Shown: in pieces, positions 1-8,475 of the stretch
Layout: every line of letters begins with the position of its first letter
How positions within the stretch are numbered: the first letter of the stretch is position 1
NCBI GenBank assembly: GCA_031263965.1
Contig: JAISES010000486.1
Coordinates: 1 to 10,719, forward strand
DNA from: Prevotella sp.
GTDB taxonomy: Bacteria; Bacteroidota; Bacteroidia; Bacteroidales; Dysgonomonadaceae
Length of the DNA: 10,719 bases
Direction of reading: 5' to 3'
Position numbers and translations under genes: made by a program
Notes under the pieces: model-generated
Told to the model about the DNA's origin: nothing
The model's database searches: none
What the model saw: the letters and a program-made list of their open reading frames with translations, nothing else

Positions 1-20
1 TGTAAGTAAGCTTACTTACA
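1..20. repeat. 20-bp perfect palindrome inside the coding sequence
   Basis: The first 20 bases are a perfect loop-free palindrome with half-site TGTAAGTAAG. It includes a central AAGCTT and lies within the DUF4857-like reading frame, where it encodes SKLTY and flanking codons. It might continue to the left of the window. No function is evident. Confidence 0.7.
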
Positions 21-1156
21 AACCAGACCGTTATCCATTTGTCTATTATAGTACCATCCTTAACGAACTCGCTGTCATAGACTATACGAATAAGCAGCTA
101 CCTATGAGTGACAAAAAAGGAAATACCTATACTACCTCGGAAATGGATTCACTCCTTCCGATGCTCAATTATCGTCAATTGATGAGCGATGGACGTCTAC
201 CTGATAGTATAAAAGGACAAGAGATAAATGCCAGAATATTGAGGGCAAAATCGTTTACATTCAGGTATGACCCGGCAGAAATAAAAACACCAAATACCGG
301 ACTGTATATATTGTTTGAATCAATGCCTAAACGCGTAGGACTGACAATGCCTGATGATGTATTCCGCATGAAAGATAAAATAGAGTTTATCAATACTGAA
401 AGTAATAAAGTGGATGAGGCGAAAAGCCAGATATTTCAGGAAGAGCTAAGCAAAAACGGATACACCTTCCCTTCCAGCTGGCTTATAGGCAACCCTAATC
501 CCAGAAAGCCATACGATGAAGGGTATTTCAGTCTGGACAATAAGGGGCAACTATTTCATATGAAGATGGTAAACGGACGTCCATATATTAAAGGCACAGG
601 TCTTGGAGACAAAATAGATATTGCTTATTTCTCTATGCTTGAAGTACCTGACAAACGCTTCTACGGGTTTCTTTTCAGCAAACAAGGTGATATATATATA
701 ATACAGAATGAAGTGGGTAACTATCAGACCCTCAAACTGGAGATACCACCAATTGACATAGAGACAGATCACATAATCATTATGGGAAATCTCTTCGAAT
801 GGACTGTATCTATTACAAAACCCGAAGGTAAACAATGTTATGGTTTAGATAATAATTCGTTGAAACAACTTGACGAATACTTTATACAACGTGAGCCAGG
901 AGAATGGGATAAAGTTTCAGAATGGGTGTTTCCTGTGTATCTGACAGTGGAGAATAAAGATTCCAATTATCTAACGCCTACATTCCTTTATACAGGAGTC
1001 TATGCCTTAGTTTTGAATATATTACTAGCAATAATTGGTGGAATATGTTTCTCTAATATAACAAAAAGACGTATTTTTAATGTCATATATATATTGATAA
1101 CAGGTATAGCCGGATTTTTGTCATTACTTATACTGCCCAAATTCAGAAAAAATTAA
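2..1156 (+). CDS. DUF4857-like membrane protein, 5' end outside the window
   Basis: The reading frame is open from base 2, and the residues before the first internal ATG (104) look like real protein (VSKLTYKPDRYPFVYYSTIL...), so the gene begins upstream and 104 is not its start. About 384 residues are visible. Most of the chain is soluble and rich in aromatic and charged residues. The last ~65 residues hold two hydrophobic segments (around FLYTGVYALVLNILLAIIGG and VIYILITGIAGFLSLLILP) followed by a basic tail, which suggests an inner-membrane anchor at the C terminus. The overall look matches the Bacteroidales DUF4857 family, which from memory is usually encoded beside an ABC transporter ATPase and permease; those genes would lie off the left edge. 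Molecular function is unknown. It is co-directional with the lipoprotein and PepSY genes downstream (18-bp gap), so probably in one operon. The family call is by pattern recognition only. Confidence 0.75.
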   Translation, partial: VSKLTYKPDRYPFVYYSTILNELAVIDYTNKQLPMSDKKGNTYTTSEMDSLLPMLNYRQLMSDGRLPDSIKGQEINARILRAKSFTFRYDPAEIKTPNTGLYILFESMPKRVGLTMPDDVFRMKDKIEFINTESNKVDEAKSQIFQEELSKNGYTFPSSWLIGNPNPRKPYDEGYFSLDNKGQLFHMKMVNGRPYIKGTGLGDKIDIAYFSMLEVPDKRFYGFLFSKQGDIYIIQNEVGNYQTLKLEIPPIDIETDHIIIMGNLFEWTVSITKPEGKQCYGLDNNSLKQLDEYFIQREPGEWDKVSEWVFPVYLTVENKDSNYLTPTFLYTGVYALVLNILLAIIGGICFSNITKRRIFNVIYILITGIAGFLSLLILPKFRKN

Positions 1157-1174
1157 ATTAAACATTATCATCAT

Positions 1175-1711
1175 ATGAAAAAGTTACTTTTTATTACACT
1201 AATTACATGTTTGTTTATTTCATGTGGAAATAAGAAATCAGAAAATGCAGAGCAAACAGCTGAAGCTACAACAACCGAAACTACAGCTAAAGTATATAAA
1301 CTGGATGAGCTGTTGACCGTTGCAGATCAAATGATTGATAAAACAGTAAAGGTAAGAGGAAACGTGACTCATACCTGTAAGCACTCTGGAAAAAGATGTT
1401 TCATCGTTGGGGAAAGTGGAAACGTATCAATGAGAGTAGAAGCTAAAGGCAATATTGGCGGTTTTAATCGCGAATTGGTAGGTTCTGAACTCGAAATAAC
1501 TGGAGTTCTGAAAGAACGTCGCCTGACAAAGGAATACATCGATCAGATGGAAAAGGATACTAATGAGAAAGCTCTCAAGGAAGACGGATCTGCAGAAACT
1601 TGCCAAGCTGAATTGAATAATATAGCCAGTATGCGAGAATGGATGAAGGCTCACAACAAAGATTATTATTCGCTATATTACATGGATGGACAAGACTATG
1701 ACGCCATCTGA
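1175..1711 (+). CDS. Small lipoprotein with probable OB-fold and Cys/His motif
   Basis: 178 residues. A basic start (MKK) and hydrophobic stretch end in the lipobox FISC, with Cys17 as the lipidated residue, so this is a type II signal-peptide lipoprotein. A Thr/Glu/Ala-rich linker follows (about residues 20-40). The compact domain (about 40-120) has the strand pattern of an OB-fold (VKVRGNV...CFIVGE...VSMRVEAKG...LEITGVLKE), of the kind found in small tRNA_anti-like/DUF4920-like periplasmic proteins. The HTCKHSGKRC segment places His66, Cys68, His70 and Cys75 close together, which could bind a metal or heme or form a disulfide. A further Cys lies near residue 143. The exact family is not recognised. 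It sits 18 bp after the DUF4857-like gene and its 3' end overlaps the PepSY gene, so the three are probably translated as one operon. There is no clear Shine-Dalgarno sequence, as is usual in Bacteroidetes. Confidence 0.85.
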   Translation: MKKLLFITLITCLFISCGNKKSENAEQTAEATTTETTAKVYKLDELLTVADQMIDKTVKVRGNVTHTCKHSGKRCFIVGESGNVSMRVEAKGNIGGFNRELVGSELEITGVLKERRLTKEYIDQMEKDTNEKALKEDGSAETCQAELNNIASMREWMKAHNKDYYSLYYMDGQDYDAI

Positions 1712-2258
1712 TCCTAAAATTAAAAACAAAATTACAAAATGGGCGCGAATCATCCATCGGAATTTGGGATTTCTGATGGTTGGCGTCTGTTTAGTCTATG
1801 CCATATCAGGGATATTACTCAACCACATGGATGGAAAAGACCCTGCATTCCGTACCGAAGAAGCAACCATCCAACTTACAACCGACCTAACACGAGAAGA
1901 GCTTGCTGTGGCATGGGACGACAAGAAAGATCTCCCTCCTTTGCGTAAAATACTACCTATAGATGAAGAGCATCTACGCTTGATGCTTGATGGAGGTGTC
2001 GGGGTATATAATATCAAGAAAGGTACTATCGACTACGAGACGTATAAAAAAAGAGAATTTGTATATTGGATAAATAAACTCCACTACAATAAGATAAAAG
2101 GATGGAGTATTATGGGTGATTTCTTTGCCGTATCCCTTATCTTTTTTGCTTTGTCGGGACTGGTTATGGTTAGAGGTAAAAAAGGAATCGCAGGAAGAGG
2201 CAAATGGTATCTTATTTTAGGGTTATTAATTCCTGTTATATACGTTATATTAGCATAG
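1686..2258 (+). CDS. PepSY-associated transmembrane protein
   Basis: 190 residues from ATG 1686; an in-frame ATG at 1698 (186 residues) is equally possible. The N-terminal WARIIHRNLGF followed by a first membrane segment (about 28-46) ending in LLNHMDG is the hallmark of the PepSY-associated TM helix family. The remaining layout is a periplasmic region (about 48-140), a second membrane segment (about 143-163, ending in VRGKKG) and a third at the C terminus (about 174-190). His24, His47 and His133 (KLHYNK) are candidate heme ligands. In larger relatives such as XusC or FoxB-like proteins, PepSY membrane proteins act in inner-membrane reduction of ferric siderophores. This short version may be a partner or simplified form, which is inference. 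It overlaps the lipoprotein gene by 26 bp (14 bp from the later ATG), implying translational coupling. It ends in TAG, 25 bp from the end of the convergent barrel gene. Confidence 0.85.
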   Translation: MDKTMTPSDPKIKNKITKWARIIHRNLGFLMVGVCLVYAISGILLNHMDGKDPAFRTEEATIQLTTDLTREELAVAWDDKKDLPPLRKILPIDEEHLRLMLDGGVGVYNIKKGTIDYETYKKREFVYWINKLHYNKIKGWSIMGDFFAVSLIFFALSGLVMVRGKKGIAGRGKWYLILGLLIPVIYVILA

Positions 2259-2283
2259 TAGGACATAACGGATATTTCCGGAA
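2259..2283. other. Short spacer between two convergent operons
   Basis: Only 25 bp separate the stop of the + strand PepSY gene from the terminal stop of the - strand barrel gene. It holds a small inverted repeat (CGGA-tatt-TCCG, 2269-2280) that could be read from both sides. The stem is short and lacks a T-tract, so it is a weak candidate for a bidirectional terminator. Transcripts of the two operons probably overlap at their 3' ends. Confidence 0.35.
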
Positions 2284-3888
2284 TTAGAAATAGCAGCCTA
2301 CTGTTATACCGAGCGATCCGAATGTACTTCCTGAAAGATATTCAACGTCGAATCCCTTGGCTACTTGGTATTGTACATTTCCGTAAATAGCTACATCTTT
2401 ATCTATTGGACGCTGATATCCAAACCCTGCAGTAAAATGAATTTGCGGGTTTGTCAGATACTCATATTCTCTGTGCAACTATGAATCCAACATAGTCGGA
2501 GAACTACCTCCGGATGATCCTGTTGAATATATGCCATCATTTTTATCGGTACCACCACCTTTACTAAAACCAGTACCTAATAACAATTTGTATATCTGTC
2601 CTTTGCCTGCAAAAATATTTCGATTAGCTGAAATATCTATGTTTGCCATATTTATTGTTTGTTTCCTATAATAAGGATAAAGAGAAGCCGTCTTTTTTTG
2701 CTGATAAAAATTAATATCAGCTTTCAGTACCCATGTGGGGTTATAGTTTACTATATAAACATTAGCCGTATACGCCAGTTTCGCTGTTAACCTATCCTGA
2801 TCTAACACCTTATTGGTTCCATAATATATAATTGTAAGCAAACCGCCGGGAGTAGTATTTACATTATAAATATTTTCATTATTTTCGAGGTTCTCTTTTC
2901 CTGCATATAACTCTATAGAGTGTAAATCACGACCAGAGGCTATAGATAATACCCCGTTATATTCGTACACCGATGCATTATGTTTAGAGTAAATAATGGA
3001 TGATGATGAGTTTTTGCCATAAAAACCATCTCGTGATTTATACGTTAATTCATTAAACAGCTTTAGTTTTTCGGAAAGTCTCAGACCTAATTGAACCGAT
3101 CCTCCATTAAATCTATTGAATAAAGGTTTGTCATCCCCATCCTTAGTATATCCTCCATCACCAAATTCTTCCCGACGACCGAAGAAAGCCCCTAAATCGA
3201 TAAGAGAATAATATCGCATATCTTTATTTCCATATGTTTTAAACTCTATACCTTCTATAGTGCGTCTATAAAAGTAGTTGATTCCAACCTCGAGGAAGTT
3301 GCTGACAGGATAGCTCGCACCAATAGTCAACGACAAATCTGTCAGCTTGTTTTTGTGTCTCAAATCTTTAAACTTCGCATAATTGGTTGCCAAATAATCG
3401 ATCTTGCCGCCTACTTTCAGCCCTTTATAAACATCTACGCTTATAGCTCCTATAAGATGATAGTTTTCCATTTGTTTTTCTCCGGCAGTGCTATCAGCTT
3501 CAGCTACTATGTTGAAGGGATTATAGTAAGGATCGATAAAAGATGCTCCCCCCATATGTTTCCCTTTAAAATTGTCATATGAGACCTTTCCGTATACTAC
3601 GACTTTAGGTGACAATCGGTAAAACGACTCAGCCTTACCCCCAAATACATAGCTATTATCCGATTGGTAATAATTAATAAACTTGCCGTCGTTCTTGTTG
3701 AAAGAAACCTCTCCATAAGAGACATCGTCCAACAATAGCTTATCCAAACCAGAGGCATTATTGCTCGTTAACCACGGATCGGATTTGCTCACATATTCAA
3801 AATCGTGAAAATACTCCTCGTTATTCTGAGCATAAAGGGCGGAGTAAAATACTCCGCCTATTATAAGCATTATAAGATGTTTATACAT
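2284..3888 (-). pseudogene. DUF6850-like outer-membrane beta-barrel gene interrupted by in-frame TAG
   Basis: ATG at 3888 opens a signal peptide (MYKHLIMLIIGGVFYSALYA, cleavage before QNNEEY) and a chain of alternating aromatic/polar strands typical of Bacteroidetes outer-membrane barrels. It resembles the DUF6850 family. After residue 469 (...PTMLDS) a TAG occurs at 2481-2479, but the same frame continues for 64 more codons (LHREYEYLTNPQIHFTAGFG...) to a natural end in GITVGCYF, whose final Phe is typical of barrels folded by Bam. The undivided frame is 535 codons, so the stop alone removes the last strands. A CAG-to-TAG change (Gln, giving SQLHREYEYL) would explain it simply. Possible explanations are a recent nonsense mutation, amber readthrough, or a sequencing error. 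It lies 7 bp after the DUF4876-like gene and is the last gene of the operon. Its role, perhaps as an accessory barrel for the TonB receptor system, is unknown. Confidence 0.85.
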
Positions 3889-3895
3889 TCTTTAC

Positions 3896-5206
3896 TTAAT
3901 TTCTTAGAGACGCTCTACTGCGTTGGTGGAAATCGTTGGTAGAATTATTTGTATCCTTATAGACTATACGCGCTCCATTCTTGATAGAAGCCTCGGCATC
4001 AATACCGCTTATATCTGTAGTTTCTGTACCCAAAGAATAACTATAAATCAATTTTGATTCATTTCCTTCGATTGCAAGAGTAGCTTCTTTATCCACATTG
4101 CGATATAAGGTATATCCATATCCATCTGTATAATAAACATACCCTCCATCTACATCTGCAGTTAATCGTTTATTATTATCAGTATAATCTTTTCTAAACA
4201 CTTCTATTCCATCAACAACCCATTCTACAGGTACTTTCTTTCGAACCTGACTTGTTAGATTGTTGTAATAACTGGTTTTACTTGCATTAGTGACAAAATC
4301 TGCTAAATCTTCTTTAGGTGAAAATATAAAGAATGCAGGAGAATTTATACTTATTACCCACGCACTTCCTGTACCATAATGATAGGCTTTCATATGGTGA
4401 GATGCAGGAATTCCAACTGGAGTGGGATAGCTTGTTGTATTAGCGTATGCTGTCAAGTCATAAGTACAATAATATTCCGAATTGTTAAAGTTAATAGATT
4501 TGCTGTAAAGTGCTGTATTATCCACAGCATTATTCAGTGCTATTACAATTTGTTTTCCGGGCTCAAGGCTTACAGAATTTGTGAAATACCAGATTCCTGT
4601 TCCGGCAGGAATCCAACCCTCAGATTCATATGATAAAACACCATTTACATAATCTCTATTCGTTCCATTCGAATTATAAGGTAAAGTTACGCCCAAGCAA
4701 ATTTTATCTAATGATGCTATTGCTTCTGAATTGTTATATAGAATGACATATTTATCATTAATAAAAGTTCCAGAACCATCATCTTTTTGACAGCCACCAA
4801 CATATAGCTCTTTAATCACTATTTGATTCGTTTTCGATTCTTTCAGTTCTATGTCAACAGGTATTGCAACATTCCATTGGTCGGTTACTGACACATTGCT
4901 TTTCAAACCGTTATAAATATATGCTACACCACCAATAGAGCGTTTATCGGTAGCTGAAGCTTCATATACGCCTGCTATCACAGTAAATACAGCTTTCCCA
5001 GTGGCATCAGTTTCCGCCTTGTATGTAGCACTGTTTGCTGCGCTATACAGGCTTACTTCGATTTTTTCCTTTGTTGCTATACCATCGGGATATGCTAGTT
5101 GAACTATAACGGCATACGTTTTTTGTCCATCATCGCTGTCATCACTACATGAGTTGAAAGCCATAGTGAACATACACAATAATAAGTAAAATAGATTTTT
5201 TTTCAT
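3896..5206 (-). CDS. DUF4876-like surface lipoprotein
   Basis: 436 residues. The signal peptide MKKNLFYLLLCMFTMAFNSC ends in a lipobox with Cys20. The next residues (SDDSDDG) match the acidic lipoprotein export signal that sends Bacteroides lipoproteins to the cell surface. Residues ~30-118 look like a carboxypeptidase-regulatory-like beta-sandwich (IEVSLYSAANSATYKAETD, then TGKAVFTVIAGVYEASA). The following region (IVIKELYVGGCQKDDGSG, NDKYVILYNNS) resembles a lamin-tail-like beta domain. This arrangement is what I know as DUF4876. Genes of this type sit next to TonB-dependent receptors, and a ligand-capturing partner on the outer face is the likely job. The ligand cannot be read from sequence. 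It starts 25 bp after the receptor gene and ends 7 bp before the barrel gene, so the three form one operon. It ends normally in TAA. Confidence 0.88.
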   Translation of the reverse strand: MKKNLFYLLLCMFTMAFNSCSDDSDDGQKTYAVIVQLAYPDGIATKEKIEVSLYSAANSATYKAETDATGKAVFTVIAGVYEASATDKRSIGGVAYIYNGLKSNVSVTDQWNVAIPVDIELKESKTNQIVIKELYVGGCQKDDGSGTFINDKYVILYNNSEAIASLDKICLGVTLPYNSNGTNRDYVNGVLSYESEGWIPAGTGIWYFTNSVSLEPGKQIVIALNNAVDNTALYSKSINFNNSEYYCTYDLTAYANTTSYPTPVGIPASHHMKAYHYGTGSAWVISINSPAFFIFSPKEDLADFVTNASKTSYYNNLTSQVRKKVPVEWVVDGIEVFRKDYTDNNKRLTADVDGGYVYYTDGYGYTLYRNVDKEATLAIEGNESKLIYSYSLGTETTDISGIDAEASIKNGARIVYKDTNNSTNDFHQRSRASLRN

Positions 5207-5231
5207 TTTTACAATAAAATTTTTACGATTA

Positions 5232-8156
5232 CTAAATTTTTATTCTTAAAGACAGCCCATAATAAAATGGCGGTATATAATTACTTCTATACAAGCTCGA
5301 TTCTGTATTAGTATTGCTATTCCTCACTTTAGCCATACTGTTCAGAAAGTTTTTTGCCGTAAACGATATTGAAGCGTATTTCCCGACCTCTTTTGTGACA
5401 GATAAATTTGCAGAAAAATAAGCTGACAGCTTGCTCGAATTGAAAGTATAATTATAAGATGTTACATTAATGAGTCTGTATAGGTCATTATACAGATTTA
5501 TATCATTTTCTTTTGCCCAAGCCAACTTTTCAGCAAAAGGTATTTTTGTATTGGGATCATTGTATGAAGAGTAATACAATGGAAAAACGGCCACATACTG
5601 ATTTCCGGCATATATATCACCTCCTAAATTTGTAGATAGATCATTCTTATCAACAACAAAAGCCATAGTCTTACCTTCGTATTCACTTATATTTTGTTTA
5701 TAGTTGTAGAGCGAACTCTCTACCCGTAACGAAACAATTAATCTTATTTTAGGAATATGGGTTGTAATGGTCAGATTGGTATTCAGATTCTTAGCTATAG
5801 ATCCATTGTATGTACTATTTGTTGAACCAACATAGTGAGGAATGTACGGATATTCTTTCCACGTCGTATTCAAACTTTGATACAATGTTTCGTCAATCCC
5901 TTTATAGTAATAATATTTGCCATCGAGACGGAATGATGTGTTCAATGCTGAAATTTTATCGAAATCGAATACCCATTCAAGCCCTCTTCTTAGGATGGGC
6001 GATCCATTCTCTCTGGTAGAATTTGTTTTAAACGTTTTGGTTTCAACGGATGCCAGTTGTTCATTCGGATAAGTCCCAGTCTTATCTATAACTGTTACTT
6101 GTCCGGTGTTTCTGTCGATAGAAAAAACTCTATTTCCGGAAGGTATAGCAGACGATTCCAGCTGAGCATGATCGGTGAAATTATATGAGAAAGGTGTGTA
6201 ATTAGTCTTATTTATATAAGGATCGATGGTTTTATTATTGTAAAATGAAAGAGAAATATTCACACCTTTCATTTTTACATCAAGACCAATTTCTTGTAAT
6301 CTCTCCTTTTGCCATTTCAGATTGGGATTATATTCAGGATCGGTAGGAATGATGTAATATCCTTTAGCATTAGTCTCGTTAAATATAATAACATCTTTGT
6401 ACAATGTTTGTGGATATAATACCGAAAAAGTAGGTAGTTTGACTGCTTCACCAGTACCGGCACGGATAGCCAGATTCTTAACTAAAGAGCTATTAACAGG
6501 AATATTATATCTCAGATTGAACCGTGGCGAAAAGCTACTGACAGTACCATACTCTGACCCACTAATCATTGTGATTTCGGAACGTAATCCAGCAGTAACT
6601 TGCAAAAATGTACCTTTTATAGGTATATTTATTTGCTCTTGTGCATAAAGAGACAAATTATTCATTGCCGGCAATTCATCATAGCGATATCCTCTCCATG
6701 TAGGAGCCACACTCATATCATCGTAATATGTTCCTTTCCCTTTATTTTCAGAATGTTTATAATCTGCGCCGAGTATTATTTTGTTGTTTAACTCTCCAAA
6801 CTTCTTCGCCCAATTTGCTTTTATTTTTGCCGTATAATCTAAATATTTACTATCTATTATCGATAGCTCATACCAGTTCCCTCCGGGCCGGAGGATAATC
6901 TCCGCATTCGGATTGTCTGCATATGTTCCAGTGCCTATAAAATAGCCTTCTTCTTTGCCATGTAGTACGGCAGTAGGAACTGCGCTATTATTATATTTAT
7001 TCTCTTTATTTAATCTGTCGTTATAGTTGACCGAGGTTGAAGCAATGATGCTGGTAAGCCAGGGTTTATTAACCATCCAGTTTACGTCAACGAAACCTCT
7101 AAGTACGTTGTCTCGTTGTTTATCATACGTATTTTGATAATAATCAGGATCGCTTTCACTGTCATATCCGCCTATATTCCCTGTCAACCCAACTTTTAAA
7201 ACTATAGGTTGACCAGTTTGCTTATTAAAAGTATTAGCATAAGTAAGAGACAGAATATTTCTGGCATATGCTGTATAAGGAGAAGCCGGGTCTGAAATAG
7301 ATCGTGTATGTTCAATATTTGTATTTAATATACCATTATTTGCCCCTAGACCAAAACCCTTGCTTAAAGCATATTGTTTCGTATTAGGTTCTGTTACAAG
7401 ATCTATCATAAAAGGGGTTTTACCCGAGCGCGTATTTATCTTGACAACTCCGTTCGACATGTCTCCATATTCAACGGATGGAACACCTGTGATGACCTCA
7501 ACAGATTCAATATTACTTGTACCTATACTTCGTGTATCGACACCTCTGTGGTTACTAACCGAGATATCATTCATGGTAGCATTCGAAGACAGTTGAACAC
7601 CATCCACAGAAACAACCGTCCCCAAGGTAGGGTTTCCCAATTCGAAGGTGCCCCCGCTACGTAATGAAAAACGCTGTGCTACAGTTAAGTTATTAGCTCC
7701 ATTGGTAGACTCTCCCGGCAATAGAGCCGAAATGTTCGCAACATCCAATATTTGAGCATGATCGAGCATAGTGCGATTTATCAAGTAGCTGGTAGTAGCC
7801 TCGTCTGCTTTTCGTTGAGCTGTGACAACAACCTCATTAAGGGTAAGATTATCCTCTTTCAGATGAAAGGTTAGTCCTGATACATTTTTCTTCAGTGTTA
7901 TTTCAAACTCCTGAGCCACATATCCCAGATTAGATATTCGAATCGTGAGAATTCCTAAAGGAATGCTGTTTATTAAAAAATGTCCCTTCTCATCAGTTAT
8001 TGCCCACGCATCATAATCCAATAACGTAACAATAGCATTGTCTATGGGCTCGTTCGTCCTCGATGACAACACATTGCCTTGAATAGAATAAGTTTGTCCC
8101 AAGATAGAGCTTGTATATAAAATCACAACTCCGATCAGTGATAAGAATCTCAACAT
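5232..8156 (-). CDS. TonB-dependent receptor with N-terminal CarboxypepD_reg-like domain
   Basis: 974 residues. The signal peptide runs to about residue 20 (SSILG, then QTYSIQG). Residues ~23-100 form a carboxypeptidase-regulatory-like domain (IQGNVLSSRTNEPIDNAIV, DEKGHFLINSIPLG, LGYVAQEFEI). A TonB-box-like LNEVVVTAQ follows at 106-114. The plug spans about 120-246 and ends with the family signature IESVEVITGVPSVEYGDMSN...VKINTRSG. The rest is a 22-strand-type barrel ending in YGLSLRIKI. Such receptors import ligands across the outer membrane using TonB/ExbBD energy. No SusD-like partner is present; instead a DUF4876-like lipoprotein and a DUF6850-like barrel follow, so a metal chelate, heme or other non-glycan ligand is more likely than a polysaccharide (inference). 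Length is in the usual range. The gene ends in tandem stops TAG-TAA. No good Shine-Dalgarno sequence is seen before the ATG; the leader is A/T-rich. Confidence 0.93.
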   Translation of the reverse strand: MLRFLSLIGVVILYTSSILGQTYSIQGNVLSSRTNEPIDNAIVTLLDYDAWAITDEKGHFLINSIPLGILTIRISNLGYVAQEFEITLKKNVSGLTFHLKEDNLTLNEVVVTAQRKADEATTSYLINRTMLDHAQILDVANISALLPGESTNGANNLTVAQRFSLRSGGTFELGNPTLGTVVSVDGVQLSSNATMNDISVSNHRGVDTRSIGTSNIESVEVITGVPSVEYGDMSNGVVKINTRSGKTPFMIDLVTEPNTKQYALSKGFGLGANNGILNTNIEHTRSISDPASPYTAYARNILSLTYANTFNKQTGQPIVLKVGLTGNIGGYDSESDPDYYQNTYDKQRDNVLRGFVDVNWMVNKPWLTSIIASTSVNYNDRLNKENKYNNSAVPTAVLHGKEEGYFIGTGTYADNPNAEIILRPGGNWYELSIIDSKYLDYTAKIKANWAKKFGELNNKIILGADYKHSENKGKGTYYDDMSVAPTWRGYRYDELPAMNNLSLYAQEQINIPIKGTFLQVTAGLRSEITMISGSEYGTVSSFSPRFNLRYNIPVNSSLVKNLAIRAGTGEAVKLPTFSVLYPQTLYKDVIIFNETNAKGYYIIPTDPEYNPNLKWQKERLQEIGLDVKMKGVNISLSFYNNKTIDPYINKTNYTPFSYNFTDHAQLESSAIPSGNRVFSIDRNTGQVTVIDKTGTYPNEQLASVETKTFKTNSTRENGSPILRRGLEWVFDFDKISALNTSFRLDGKYYYYKGIDETLYQSLNTTWKEYPYIPHYVGSTNSTYNGSIAKNLNTNLTITTHIPKIRLIVSLRVESSLYNYKQNISEYEGKTMAFVVDKNDLSTNLGGDIYAGNQYVAVFPLYYSSYNDPNTKIPFAEKLAWAKENDINLYNDLYRLINVTSYNYTFNSSKLSAYFSANLSVTKEVGKYASISFTAKNFLNSMAKVRNSNTNTESSLYRSNYIPPFYYGLSLRIKI

Positions 8157-8475
8157 ATTTTTTTAAAGAATAACAAAATTCGAAATATTTTAAGGCTTTT
8201 GCAATAACAAAGTATTGGTAAATTAGCTACGTCTGATACCAACAAATAGGTATTACACGGGTTTGCTTTGCACATATGTATTTCAAATGATCTAAATGAA
8301 AAGATCGGATCATCTTTTCTCGGAAGAAAGATAGTTCTGAGTATTTAGAAAAATATTCTTTAATATATAAAATACGGAAAAATAAAAAAGTGAGCCGGAA
8401 TATCCTTCGATTCGCTTTTCTTGTTTAGGATGCTAATAATTGATTTTCATATTTATCCGTCCACGAATGAACAGC
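8157..8475. promoter_or_regulatory. Leader region of the receptor operon
   Basis: No gene is visible here. The region must hold the promoter of the - strand receptor operon, but I could not find a convincing Bacteroidetes TTTG / TAnnTTTG promoter pair in the right orientation and spacing. It contains an inverted repeat ATACC-N8-GGTAT (8236-8253) about 80-95 bp upstream of the receptor ATG, and the stronger one listed separately at 8298-8319. The rest is A/T-rich sequence without clear structure. Confidence 0.5.
8298..8319. promoter_or_regulatory. Operator-like inverted repeat upstream of the receptor gene
   Basis: A perfect 8-bp inverted repeat, GAAAAGAT-cggatc-ATCTTTTC, lies about 140-160 bp upstream of the receptor start. 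It lacks a T-tract on either strand, so an operator for a dimeric regulator fits better than a terminator. The regulator is unknown and the sequence is not an obvious Fur box. Confidence 0.4.

Noticed and set aside
685..702. TA-rich run in the first gene as a promoter or repeat
   Set aside because: It is inside coding sequence, encodes ordinary residues (DIYIIQ), and has no promoter partner motif.
104..1156. ATG 104 as the start of the first gene
   Set aside because: The same frame is open to the window edge and the residues before it look like protein, so the true start is upstream.
2284..2478. Separate 64-codon gene beginning with TTG after the TAG
   Set aside because: It is in the same frame as the barrel gene and encodes its missing C-terminal strands, so it is the distal part of that gene and not an independent one.
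5232..8156. SusC-type glycan importer
   Set aside because: The receptor has the regulatory-like N-terminal domain seen in many families, but no SusD-like lipoprotein or glycan enzymes are nearby.
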